A stretch of DNA of 58,410 nt from an archaeon (GTDB lineage Archaea; AGJL01; Methanococci; Methanococcales; Methanocaldococcaceae): NCBI GenBank assembly GCA_024278985.1, contig JAJRSC010000016.1, positions 1 to 58,410 on the forward strand. Direction: 5' to 3'. The translations under genes were made by a program, and so were the position numbers. Shown in pieces: positions 26,643 through 35,001 of this stretch; the stretch's first letter is position 1, and each line of letters begins with the position of its first letter. Under the pieces are notes generated by a model. The model was not told where the DNA came from. It ran no database searches and saw only the letters and a list, made by a program, of their open reading frames with translations.

Positions 26643-27637
26643 AAGAAGCAATGTTTTATAAAAGGTTAAATGGTAAAGTTGAATGCTTATTATGTCCAAG
26701 ACATTGTATTATTCCAGAGGGCAAGGTTGGTTTTTGTAGAAATAGGAAAAATATTAATGGAAAATTATATGCTATAGGTTATGGTAAAGTTTGTTCTTTA
26801 GCTATAGACCCAATAGAAAAAAAGCCCTTATATCACTTTTATCCAGGAAGTAAAGTTTTATCATTAGCAATAGCAGGCTGTAATTTTAGATGTCTTCACT
26901 GTCAAAATTGGGAAGTTTCTCAAGCTTCACCTTTAGAGGTTCCATATCGAGAACTTTCTCCTGAAGAAGTTGTATATATAGCAAAAAATTATAATTCTCC
27001 AGGAGTTTGCTATACTTACACTGAGCCAACAGTTTATTATGAATTTATGTATGACACTGCTAAGATTGCCAGAGAAAATGGGCTCTTTAATGTAATGGTC
27101 ACCAATGGATATATTGAAGAAAATCCTTTAAAATCTCTTCCTATGGATGCCATGAATATAGATATTAAAGGAAATGAAGAATTTTATAAAAAAATTTGTG
27201 GAGCTGAGTTAGAACCAGTTTTAAGAACTTGTAAGTTAGCCAAAAAACTTGGCATATGGGTAGAGATAACAAATTTAATAGTTCCTGGTTATAATGATAA
27301 CTTAGAGGATATACTCTTTATAATAGAATTTGTTAGGGATGAACTTGGAAAAGAAACACCACTCCACTTTACAAGATTTCACCCAGATTATAAACTTTTA
27401 GATGTTCCTCCTACTCCAGTTGAAATATTAGAAAAAGCAAGAGATTTAGCTTTACAAATGGGATTAAAATATGTGTATATAGGAAATGTCCCTGGACATG
27501 AGGGAGAAAATACATACTGCCCTAAATGTGGAGCCTTACTAATAAAAAGAGATATTTTTAGTATAGATATTGTTAATTTGGATTTAAAAAATAAAATATG
27601 TTTAGTCTGTGGAGAAAAGATAGATATTATATGCTAA
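26639..27637 (+). CDS. amrS: AmmeMemoRadiSam-system radical SAM protein
   Basis: 332 residues. An N-terminal zinc-like C-L-L-C-P-R-H-C precedes the radical SAM site G-C-N-F-R-C-L-H-C-Q-N at ~79-89. Y-T-Y-T-E-P-T and I-E-I-T-N-L-I-V-P-G-Y-N-D follow, and the C-terminus has a C-P-K-C / C-L-V-C-G ribbon. This is the COG1180/AmmeMemoRadiSam radical SAM family, whose partners AMMECR1 and Memo are not in this window; the family's role is not fully settled. ATGA overlap with the DUF98 gene. Its end overlaps the convergent purP end by 4 bases. Confidence 0.85.
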   Translation: MKEAMFYKRLNGKVECLLCPRHCIIPEGKVGFCRNRKNINGKLYAIGYGKVCSLAIDPIEKKPLYHFYPGSKVLSLAIAGCNFRCLHCQNWEVSQASPLEVPYRELSPEEVVYIAKNYNSPGVCYTYTEPTVYYEFMYDTAKIARENGLFNVMVTNGYIEENPLKSLPMDAMNIDIKGNEEFYKKICGAELEPVLRTCKLAKKLGIWVEITNLIVPGYNDNLEDILFIIEFVRDELGKETPLHFTRFHPDYKLLDVPPTPVEILEKARDLALQMGLKYVYIGNVPGHEGENTYCPKCGALLIKRDIFSIDIVNLDLKNKICLVCGEKIDIIC

Positions 27638-28719
27638 TAAATAATTTTATTTTCCATACCTAATTTTAGAGCTAATTTTATCTCTCTTGCAATTCTTTGT
27701 CCCATACTTAAAGGTTCAGCATTGTATAAAAAGGAATAAGGAGACCCATTCATAAAACTGTTAGTTCCTCCATCTATTCTTGCAGACATTTCAAAAACAA
27801 CCAACTCTAAGTTTTCAGTGCATAAACTTTGCAAACAAAATTGTCCAATAATTCCAGGAGGAACTATTTTTTTACTTGCTAAAACTAAATTATCTCCCAT
27901 CTTAAAAACTTCTGGTAATAAACTTTCTCTTATAACAACTGGAAAGTTCCCAGTTATTACATAACTTGGTTCTATATTTATCTCCATCTGTTCCTTTGCA
28001 GGAATTCTAACTAAACCATCAATATTACTTTCATATCTTCTATCTATTCCAAGTAATTCAACTTCATCCTTTAATGGAGAATAAAAATAATGTAGGCAAT
28101 AGTTTGCTCCAACAACATACTCCTCAATGTGTGCCCTTTTGACATCTTCATCATCAATAATATTTCTACTCTTTAAAAATTCAACTTTTTTGTAGAATTC
28201 TTCTTTTGAGTTGGCAATAAAGTAACCTTTTCCTCCTCTTGCTCCAGGAAATTTGACTATAACACTCCTATCTATTTCATCAGGATTATTAAATTTTTTA
28301 GGAGTTCTTATTTTTGCTTCTTCTAATATTTTTCTTTCCAAATCTCTCTCAGCTTCCCATCTTAGTATTTTTCTATTTCCAAACATTGGAACTAAAAAAT
28401 TATTTTCAATATTATCTAATCCACAATAAGCAATAAAAGACCCATGAGGGACAATAATAGCATTTAACTCCCTTAATTTTTCTTGAACACTTTCAGAAGA
28501 AATTTCAGAAAAATCTTTTATATATATAAACTTATCAGCAACTTTAAACCTCTTATATGGAACATCTCTACCTTTAATAGTTATACATACAGTAGAAAAT
28601 CCCTCTAATTTTGCACCTTTTAATATATGTAGGGCTGTATGACTTCCTAAGGTGGCTATTGTTATCTCATCCTTATCATAATTATTTAATATCTCCAATA
28701 TCTCCTCTTGAGATATCAT
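27634..28719 (-). CDS. purP: FAICAR synthetase (formate-dependent)
   Basis: 361 residues, ATP-grasp fold. PurP formylates AICAR with formate and ATP, replacing PurH in archaeal purine synthesis. Markers: T-I-A-T-L-G-S-H-T-A-L near residue 20, K-F-P-G-A-R-G-G-K-G-Y-F at ~152-163, F-E-M-S-A-R-I-D-G-G-T-N and N-G-S-P-Y-S-F-L-Y at the C-terminus. The ATG at 28719 follows GGAAGTGA. Single-gene unit with about 80 bp to apcT. Confidence 0.95.
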   Translation of the reverse strand: MISQEEILEILNNYDKDEITIATLGSHTALHILKGAKLEGFSTVCITIKGRDVPYKRFKVADKFIYIKDFSEISSESVQEKLRELNAIIVPHGSFIAYCGLDNIENNFLVPMFGNRKILRWEAERDLERKILEEAKIRTPKKFNNPDEIDRSVIVKFPGARGGKGYFIANSKEEFYKKVEFLKSRNIIDDEDVKRAHIEEYVVGANYCLHYFYSPLKDEVELLGIDRRYESNIDGLVRIPAKEQMEINIEPSYVITGNFPVVIRESLLPEVFKMGDNLVLASKKIVPPGIIGQFCLQSLCTENLELVVFEMSARIDGGTNSFMNGSPYSFLYNAEPLSMGQRIAREIKLALKLGMENKIIY

Positions 28720-28797
28720 TTAATTCACTTCCTTTAAGAGTTATTAAAAATTTATTAAAATAGTGTTATTATATAAAAAAATTTATATTATGTTTCT

Positions 28798-30114
28798 TTA
28801 TTTTTTATTTAATGAATATCTGCATACATTTGAAAATGTTCTTTTTGTAACCTTTCTATATATAATTTCAAAAATTAATACCCCAATGAATGTTACTATT
28901 ATTCCATAAAATACAAATCTATTAGATATCCATTGATAATATAATAAAATTAAAAAAACCACCAATACAACAATAAAACTAAAAATTACAATTTCTTTTC
29001 TTCCTCCAACTTCATCAATCAGGATATAATGAGAGAGAATAACAAATAAATATATAACCATAAATACAGCACTTGTTATTGATGCTACTCCTTCCATATT
29101 AAACAACAAGGCAAACAATACTCCAAGAGCTGAAGTTATGTAAAGTCCTTCTGTAGATTTAAACCACACTTTTCTCTCAAAGAATTCTGGAAGTTCTCCA
29201 TCTTTTGCCAATGAATAGGCAACATTAGCTCCTCCATATATTGTGGCATTCATTGCTGATGAAATTGAAAATAATGCTCCTATAGATATTAATAAAAATC
29301 CTAAGTTTCCTAAAAATGGTTTTGCCGCAACTGCTAAAGCATTTTCACTGGCTTTAATTAGCTCATCTATAGGTAAATTTCCTATTGCTGTTATAGCTAC
29401 TCCAACATATACAAGCATTACAATAAATATACTTATAAATATTGCCCTTGGAACATTCTTATGAGGATTTTCAATATGTTCTGATGCATTGGTTATAACT
29501 CCAAAACCCATATAAGATAGGAAGAATATAGCAGATGCAAAAATCATTCCTTTTATAGCAGTTAAAGAAGTATCTGGAATTATATATGATAAATGTAAAG
29601 CCATTAACCCAGCAAATATAAATAACCCTAATATTGAAAGTTTAATCAAAACAATTAAAAACTCTACCCTTCCAACAGCTTTGGAACCAAAAAAATTAAG
29701 GGCTGTAAAAAATGCTACAATTCCAATTTCAGTTATAGCCACATTAAATGGAGTTATTGGAGCATTAATTAAAGGTAAAAAATAGCCTGCAAACCCTTTA
29801 GCAAATAAAGCAATTGATATAACATAACTCATCCACAATAAAATACTTAAAGCTCCAGTTATTATATTATCTCCAATTGCTCTATGTATAAATGCTATTG
29901 GTCCAGCATCTGATATTATTTTTGCACCAAGTTTTCCATAAGAGTATGCAACCAAAACTGCATAAATTCCAGACAATATAAAAGTTTCTGGAAGATTTTT
30001 TCCAGCTATTTTAGCACCAACACCAAATATAGAGAAGATACTTGCCCCAATCATCACACCAACAGCCATAGAAACGGCTTCCCATAAACTAAGTTTTTTA
30101 TCCTTTATTTTCAT
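28798..30114 (-). CDS. apcT: APC-superfamily amino-acid transporter, ApcT-like
   Basis: 438 residues and twelve predicted membrane helices. Opening L-W-E-A-V-S-M-A-V-G-V-M-I-G-A-S-I-F is the APC helix 1 signature. As far as I can recall it, the sequence follows M. jannaschii ApcT (MJ0609) closely throughout, including a lysine at position 158 (L-I-V-L-I-K-L), which in ApcT replaces the sodium ion and makes transport proton-coupled. GGAGGG is well placed before the ATG. It begins inside the 3' end of the DJ-1-like gene (17-base overlap), so they share a transcript. Confidence 0.92.
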   Translation of the reverse strand: MKIKDKKLSLWEAVSMAVGVMIGASIFSIFGVGAKIAGKNLPETFILSGIYAVLVAYSYGKLGAKIISDAGPIAFIHRAIGDNIITGALSILLWMSYVISIALFAKGFAGYFLPLINAPITPFNVAITEIGIVAFFTALNFFGSKAVGRVEFLIVLIKLSILGLFIFAGLMALHLSYIIPDTSLTAIKGMIFASAIFFLSYMGFGVITNASEHIENPHKNVPRAIFISIFIVMLVYVGVAITAIGNLPIDELIKASENALAVAAKPFLGNLGFLLISIGALFSISSAMNATIYGGANVAYSLAKDGELPEFFERKVWFKSTEGLYITSALGVLFALLFNMEGVASITSAVFMVIYLFVILSHYILIDEVGGRKEIVIFSFIVVLVVFLILLYYQWISNRFVFYGIIVTFIGVLIFEIIYRKVTKRTFSNVCRYSLNKK

Positions 30115-30721
30115 AATTTCCCTCCTGAGATAGTAGTTTAATTATTTCCTCTCCAAATTCTTTGGCATATTTTGGTGATTTTGCAGTTACAATGTTTCCA
30201 TCCACTACAACACCTTTATCTATATATATGGCCCCTCCTTTCTTAAGTTCCTCAATTGCCTCCTTATCTGGAAATACTGTTGCCTTTTTTCCTTTTAATA
30301 TTCCAGCTTTTGCTAAAATAACAGGAGATAAACATATTGCACCAATAACTTTATTCTCCTTATAAAACTCTCTTACAATATCTTGAAGTTTTTTATTATT
30401 CCATAAATATTCCTTTGAGCCAATTCCACCAGGAATTACTAAAGCAGAGTATTGGGATATATTATTTATCTCATAGATTGTTTTATTTGTCTCTATTATC
30501 CCTCCTAACATTCCAACATGTATTCCTTTAGTTGTAGAAACTACTTCCACTTCATAGCCATTATCTTCAAAAATCTTTTTAGGAATAAAAAGTTCTTCAT
30601 CTCTAAAGTTTTTGGGAGCAATAACCATTAAAATTTTTCCTCTAAATTTTTTGGGTTTATGTTCATTTAAACATCCAGAAAACAATAAAATAAATATAAC
30701 CAATAATATCCTCATTTTCAT
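30098..30721 (-). CDS. Secreted DJ-1/PfpI-family lipoprotein
   Basis: About 207 residues. ATGs at 30733, 30721 and 30715 are possible; the GGATGATT acting as ribosome site favours 30721 or 30715. A short hydrophobic signal ends in the lipobox L-L-F-S-G-C. The rest is a DJ-1/PfpI domain: I-L-M-V-I-A-P-K-N-F-R-D-E-E, A-L-V-I-P-G-G-I-G-S, and nucleophile elbow G-A-I-C-L-S-P. Archaeal PfpI relatives are usually cytoplasmic proteases or deglycases, so a lipid-anchored outside form is unusual. Overlaps apcT by 17 bases. Confidence 0.8.
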   Translation of the reverse strand: MKMRILLVIFILLFSGCLNEHKPKKFRGKILMVIAPKNFRDEELFIPKKIFEDNGYEVEVVSTTKGIHVGMLGGIIETNKTIYEINNISQYSALVIPGGIGSKEYLWNNKKLQDIVREFYKENKVIGAICLSPVILAKAGILKGKKATVFPDKEAIEELKKGGAIYIDKGVVVDGNIVTAKSPKYAKEFGEEIIKLLSQEGNYENKG

Positions 30722-30970
30722 AATCATCCACAAAAATTTTTTATAAATTTTTTATAATAAATATTTTTCTATAAAAGATTTAAATATTTTTCACAATTTT
30801 AAATTGAAATAATATACTCCGAATTTCGAACCAAAATTAAGATTCTGTATTATAGTTTTTTTTAAATTTTAGGATTTCAAATTAATAATTAATATTTTTT
30901 AATTAGAATAAAATTTTTATAAAGCAATATAAAGATAGTATATTTAGTTATTTTAAAAGGAGGAAAAAAT

Positions 30971-31573
30971 ATGAATAAAAAAATATTAAATAAGGTTATT
31001 GAATTAAAAAAACAGGGTTTATCTATTGGAGAAATTGCTGATGAACTAAATGTATCTATGGACACTGCAAGATATTTAGTTTTAAATGCTGAGAAATTGT
31101 TAGAGAAAGAAGATAAAAAAGAGCACATAGATATTTTTATAGATTGGAAAAATATTGGATGTTCTGCAAGTAGATTAAAATGTATAGCAAATATAATAGT
31201 AGATATAATAAAAAATATTGATTTTGATGTAGTTGTAGGAATATCTGCAAGTGGTGTTCCAATTGCAACATTAGTTGCCAATGAACTAAATAAAGAATTT
31301 ACTATTTATATCCCAAAAAAAGAACTTCAAAATGGAGAAAAAATAATAACTGGAGTAGTTTCAAATAATTTTTCAAATATTGAAAATAAAAAAGTAATAA
31401 TTATTGATGATGTTGTAACAAGTGGAACAACATTAAAAGAGTGTATCAAAAAATTAAAAGATATTTGTAGTCCAGAGTTAATAGTTGTTTTAATTGATAA
31501 AAGTGGATTAGATGAAATTGATAATGTCCCTTTAATTCCATTAATAAGAGTTGGAACATTGTCTATAAATTAG
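30971..31573 (+). CDS. gfcR: GfcR-type regulator: HTH plus phosphoribosyltransferase domain
   Basis: 200 residues. Residues 1-45 are a helix-turn-helix ([17 protein letters not shown]). The rest is a PRT domain with [12 protein letters not shown] at ~88 and the PRPP loop [13 protein letters not shown] at ~137-149. The family is annotated as 'PyrE-like'; in haloarchaea GfcR is a DNA-binding regulator of sugar metabolism, so a PRPP-sensing regulator is likelier than an enzyme. TATA-like TTTTTATAAAG at 30911-30921, AAAGGAGG before ATG. The 237-bp upstream gap holds only this promoter and a 9-bp palindrome CGAATTTCG. Confidence 0.85.
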   Translation: MNKKILNKVIELKKQGLSIGEIADELNVSMDTARYLVLNAEKLLEKEDKKEHIDIFIDWKNIGCSASRLKCIANIIVDIIKNIDFDVVVGISASGVPIATLVANELNKEFTIYIPKKELQNGEKIITGVVSNNFSNIENKKVIIIDDVVTSGTTLKECIKKLKDICSPELIVVLIDKSGLDEIDNVPLIPLIRVGTLSIN

Positions 31574-32108
31574 TTCTTTTTAAATATTCATAAAATTTTT
31601 CAAAAGCTTTTTTTCTATGGGAAATTTTATTTTTTTCTTCACCTAATTCTGCAAAAGTTTTATTATACCCCTTTGGGATAAAAATAGGGTCATATCCAAA
31701 TCCATGACTACCTCTTTCTTCATATGCTACATATCCCTCTACTTTACCAATAAATAACTTAACACCATACTCATCACAATAGCCAATAACAGCCTTAAAA
31801 TAGGCATCTCTATTTTCAACACCCTCCAACAACTTTAATATTCCTTTATTTCCAATAGTTTCATATACAAATCTTGAATATGTTCCAGGAAATTCTTTCA
31901 ATGCCTTAACAAAAAAACCACTATCTTCTACAATAACTGGTTTTTTTATTTTTTCATAAACATACTTAGCCCCAAACTCTGCAACTTCTTCTAAACTTCC
32001 CTGTAATTCTGGATAATCTATTTTTATCTGCTCTATATCAACATCTTTTAAAATAGATTTGGCCTCTTTGACTTTATTTATATTTCCAGTAGCAAAATAG
32101 ATTTTCAT
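31563..32108 (-). CDS. rdgB: XTP/dITP diphosphatase
   Basis: 181 residues from the ATG at 32108, which follows GGTGA; the longer frame to 32144 has no ribosome site and runs into the guide-RNA candidate. Ham1/RdgB removes inosine and xanthosine triphosphates from the pool. Motifs: F-A-T-G-N-I-N-K-V near the start, V-E-D-S-G-F-F-V at ~62, [20 protein letters not shown] at ~140 and [10 protein letters not shown]. Downstream of the TatD-related gene and the H/ACA candidate on one likely transcript. Confidence 0.93.
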   Translation of the reverse strand: MKIYFATGNINKVKEAKSILKDVDIEQIKIDYPELQGSLEEVAEFGAKYVYEKIKKPVIVEDSGFFVKALKEFPGTYSRFVYETIGNKGILKLLEGVENRDAYFKAVIGYCDEYGVKLFIGKVEGYVAYEERGSHGFGYDPIFIPKGYNKTFAELGEEKNKISHRKKAFEKFYEYLKRTNL

Positions 32109-32122
32109 AGTATATTCACCAA

Positions 32123-32198
32123 AAATGTGCCCCCAGTTTAACACCCCCTATCATCTTTAGCAAATGCTACATCAAGGGGGCTAACCCTCTGGGGGCTA
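32123..32198 (-). ncRNA. Candidate H/ACA guide RNA
   Basis: On the minus strand: GCCCCCAG (32196-32189), AGGGTTA, GCCCCCT (32181-32175), a 25-base cap with TAGC-ATTT-GCTA inside a GA-rich loop, AGGGGGT (32149-32143), GTTAAA, CTGGGGGC (32136-32129), then ACA at 32128-32126. Lower stem 8 bp, upper stem 7 bp (one G-U), a two-sided pocket between them, and exactly 14 bases from the upper stem to ACA, the normal H/ACA spacing. The GA-rich part could form a k-turn for L7Ae. GC content is far above surroundings, a known mark of RNA genes in AT-rich hyperthermophiles. The pocket (GUUA on both sides) fits UAAC-U-N-UAAC, resembling helix 69 of 23S rRNA as I recall it. It begins within the stop codon of the upstream gene. 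Confidence 0.65.
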
Positions 32199-32954
32199 TA
32201 AGTTGTAGAATTCTTTAGCATTATAATATAATACTTTATCTATTATATTTTTATCTATATTAAGTTTTTTCATCTCTAACTTAGTTTTAGGAAGGGCATA
32301 AATATCAGACTTTAAACTACCTAAATCAGCACTTAAAATAAGTTTTTTATCACTATATTCTTTAACAATCTTAGCAGCTCTTTCAGGAGTTAATTTTAAA
32401 GACTGTACAGTTAAGCCAATATAATAATCATTATCTATTAAATTAATAGTTTCCTCATTTATGTGGTCAATCATAACAAGATTATTTTTTATTTTTACAT
32501 CATCTAATATTTTTAATATTTTTAAAAGGGCTTCTTTTTTATTCTTCTCTGGAGTATGTATAACTATTGGAATATTATAATCCTTGGCAAGATATAACTG
32601 CTCTATTAATATCTTTTCTTCAGTTTCATTTAAATAGTGTAATCCTGTCTCTCCAATACATATAACATTTTCATTTTCTAAATATTTTGGAATCTCTTTT
32701 ATCAGGATATCCCAATTTTTGGGATAACCCATAGGATGTATTCCTATTCCTACCTTAACATCTAAATTAGCAAGTTTTCCCCTCTTAACTTCAAAATTAA
32801 TTAATCTATCCCACAAATCTAAATAAACCTCTGGAACACTCATTTTATAAGGGTCATGTGATTGAGTTACTACTGTCTCAATCCCTAAAATAGCCATCTT
32901 TTCTAAATCCTCAAAACTTCTAACATCTAAATGACTATGGGCATCTATTATCAT
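32196..32954 (-). CDS. TatD-related metal-dependent hydrolase
   Basis: 252 residues from ATG 32954. The metal-binding D-A-H-S-H-L at the start, G-I-G-I-H-P at ~70, I-G-E-T-G-L-H at ~100, V-I-H-T-P at ~127, and S-A-D-L-G near 210 give the amidohydrolase set, but the spacing differs from classical TatD and V-T-Q-S-H-D-P is present. Archaeal TatD-related family of unknown substrate. Divergent from a more classical tatD at 33039. Its TAG stop provides the first base of the guide RNA stem. Confidence 0.82.
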   Translation of the reverse strand: MIIDAHSHLDVRSFEDLEKMAILGIETVVTQSHDPYKMSVPEVYLDLWDRLINFEVKRGKLANLDVKVGIGIHPMGYPKNWDILIKEIPKYLENENVICIGETGLHYLNETEEKILIEQLYLAKDYNIPIVIHTPEKNKKEALLKILKILDDVKIKNNLVMIDHINEETINLIDNDYYIGLTVQSLKLTPERAAKIVKEYSDKKLILSADLGSLKSDIYALPKTKLEMKKLNIDKNIIDKVLYYNAKEFYNL

Positions 32955-33038
32955 AGTTATCAACTACTTTTATTTTTAATATTTAAAGATTATAAAAAAT
33001 AATTATAAAAAATATAATTAAAATTTTTTGGGATTGTT

Positions 33039-33782
33039 ATGTATGTAGATGCACACTGTCATCTTGAAGATAAGGGTTTTAATAAAAATAGAGATGAAGT
33101 AGTTAATAGAGCAAGAGATATATGTGTTATAACAAGTGGAGCAACTTTAGGAGGTATTAAAAGAGCTTTATCTCTTAAGAAAAAATATAACATCTATCTA
33201 ACTCTTGGATATCATCCTTCAAAAGTAAAATCTGATGATAAAATTGTTAATAATGTCTATAATCTAATAAAAGATAACTATAAAAATATTTTAGCAATTG
33301 GAGAAATTGGTATGGATATAAAAAGAGATAATCCAGAAAGACAGGAGGAAATTTTTAAAAAATTTTTATATTTAGCTAAAGAATTGGATAAGCCTATTGT
33401 TGTACATGCAAGAGGTTATGAAGAGAAAATATTTAATCTTGTAGATATTCCTACTATGTTCCACTGTTACTCTGGAAGTTTAGACTTGGCTAAAAAGATA
33501 ACTAAAGAAGGTTATTATATCTCTATCTCTACTCTTTTACTATTTTCAGAGCACCATAAAATGATTGTTGATAAAATTGATATTGATTATATACTAACTG
33601 AAACAGATTCTCCTTACTTATCTCCATTTAAAGGAGAAAAAAATGAGCCTAAAAATGTTAAATTAGTTGTTAAAGAGATATCCAAAATTAAAGAAATGGA
33701 ATTAGATGAGGTTAAGAGGATAATTTATAACAACTCTGTTAATTTCTTTAGAGAAAAATTAACACCAATATTTACCAAATAA
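33039..33782 (+). CDS. tatD: TatD-family DNase-like hydrolase
   Basis: 247 residues. Y-V-D-A-H-C-H-L at the start, T-L-G-Y-H-P at ~57, A-I-G-E-I-G-M-D at ~87, V-V-H-A-R-G at ~122, M-F-H-C-Y-S-G at ~143 and L-T-E-T-D-S-P-Y-L at ~188 are the complete metal ligand set of TatD nucleases. Slightly shorter than bacterial TatD (about 260). Probably a 3'-5' exonuclease or phosphoesterase. Faces the TatD-related gene across an 84-bp divergent promoter gap. Confidence 0.88.
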   Translation: MYVDAHCHLEDKGFNKNRDEVVNRARDICVITSGATLGGIKRALSLKKKYNIYLTLGYHPSKVKSDDKIVNNVYNLIKDNYKNILAIGEIGMDIKRDNPERQEEIFKKFLYLAKELDKPIVVHARGYEEKIFNLVDIPTMFHCYSGSLDLAKKITKEGYYISISTLLLFSEHHKMIVDKIDIDYILTETDSPYLSPFKGEKNEPKNVKLVVKEISKIKEMELDEVKRIIYNNSVNFFREKLTPIFTK

Positions 33783-33870
33783 TATAAAATTTTTTTAGGT
33801 TAAAATAGAAAATTTTATATAATTTTTTACTATATTATTCCAATTATATTCTTACTAATAAGGTGATAAT

Positions 33871-35001
33871 ATGAGAAAATTGTTGATAGTTTTAAGTTTA
33901 ATAGCCATATTTATTGGATTTGCTGGATGTACTCAACAAGAAAAATCAAATATTCCAACATTAACAGTAGCATATCTTCCAACTGACCACCAAGCAGCTT
34001 TATTTGTTGCAGCAGATAATCCAAATTTGTTTAAAGATAAGTATGGAATATACTTAAAAGAAGTTAAGCCAAAGGAAGAATATGAGTTATATAAAGGAGA
34101 CAAAAAAATAGCTAATGTTAAACTTGTTAGAGTGATGGAAGGAGGAGCTAAAATAATGAACTTAATGACTACAAAACAGGTAGATGTTGGACTTTTAGGG
34201 GTTCCTCCTGCAATTTTCTATATTGACAAGGGAACTAATGCAAAAATTATTATGAATCTACATACAGAAGGTTCTGCTGTTGTAGTAAGAAAAGATATTC
34301 CTGTTAATAATTGGAGTGAATTTGTAAATTGGATAAAAGAACAACATAAAAAAGGTTATCAAGTTAAAATTGGGTATCCATTACCTGCCTCTATACAGTA
34401 TGTTATGATAAGAGATGCCTTAAAAGCAAGTGGCATAACTTACACTGAAAACCCAAATGATAAAAAAGCTATGGTTTTATTAATTAATTGTAAAGGACAA
34501 AAATCCATGCCTCAAATGCTCTCACAGAAGGAATTAGATGCAGTTATTGCATGGGAACCAATGCCAGAAATATTAAGATATAAAAATATAGGAAAACCTA
34601 TTGTATATAGTGAAAACTTACCAAGTGCAACAGGAAAAACTTGGAAAGACCATCCATGTTGTTGTGTTGTTGTATCAGAAGATGCTTTAAAAAATAAGTA
34701 TGATGCAGTTATTGACTTTTGTAAGTTATTAAAATATGCAACTGATGAAATCAATAAAAATAAGGATTTAGCAATTAAATCCTCATGTGCATGGTTAGGA
34801 ACCTCTGAAGAGGTAGAAAAAGCTTCCATATCACATATAAAATATGACTATAGATTAGAGCCAATAGTTCCAAAAGTTATTCAATTTGTTGATGCAATGA
34901 AATTACAGGGATTAATTAAAGGTAGATTAAATACTAACGATGAAAATAAATTAAAAGAAATAATATTTGATTTTAAAGATTATGATAAAATAGTTAAATA
35001 A
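33871..35001 (+). CDS. ABC transporter substrate-binding lipoprotein (NMT1/SsuA-like)
   Basis: 376 residues. Signal peptide ending in lipobox G-F-A-G-C at residue ~19. PBP type 2 fold of the nitrate/sulfonate/thiamine-precursor group: [13 protein letters not shown] near the start, [11 protein letters not shown] at ~108 and L-D-A-V-I-A-W-E-P at ~226. An uncommon H-P-C-C-C-V-V-V lies at ~262. TATA-like AATTTTATATA at 33811-33821 and AGGTGATA before the ATG. No permease or ATPase gene adjoins. Ligand unknown; sulfonate, hydroxymethylpyrimidine precursor or similar small anion are possible. Its end overlaps the restored end of rqcH by 8 bases. Confidence 0.82.
   Translation: MRKLLIVLSLIAIFIGFAGCTQQEKSNIPTLTVAYLPTDHQAALFVAADNPNLFKDKYGIYLKEVKPKEEYELYKGDKKIANVKLVRVMEGGAKIMNLMTTKQVDVGLLGVPPAIFYIDKGTNAKIIMNLHTEGSAVVVRKDIPVNNWSEFVNWIKEQHKKGYQVKIGYPLPASIQYVMIRDALKASGITYTENPNDKKAMVLLINCKGQKSMPQMLSQKELDAVIAWEPMPEILRYKNIGKPIVYSENLPSATGKTWKDHPCCCVVVSEDALKNKYDAVIDFCKLLKYATDEINKNKDLAIKSSCAWLGTSEEVEKASISHIKYDYRLEPIVPKVIQFVDAMKLQGLIKGRLNTNDENKLKEIIFDFKDYDKIVK

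Noticed and set aside
30820-30835. CGAATTTCG palindrome upstream of gfcR as a promoter operator
   Set aside because: It is only 9 bases, about 90 bases upstream of the TATA box, with no second copy seen; too weak to call.
32109-32195. GC-rich hairpin read as a transcription terminator
   Set aside because: Two stacked stems with an internal pocket and an ACA at the H/ACA distance fit a guide RNA better, and archaeal terminators are mainly T-runs without GC stems.
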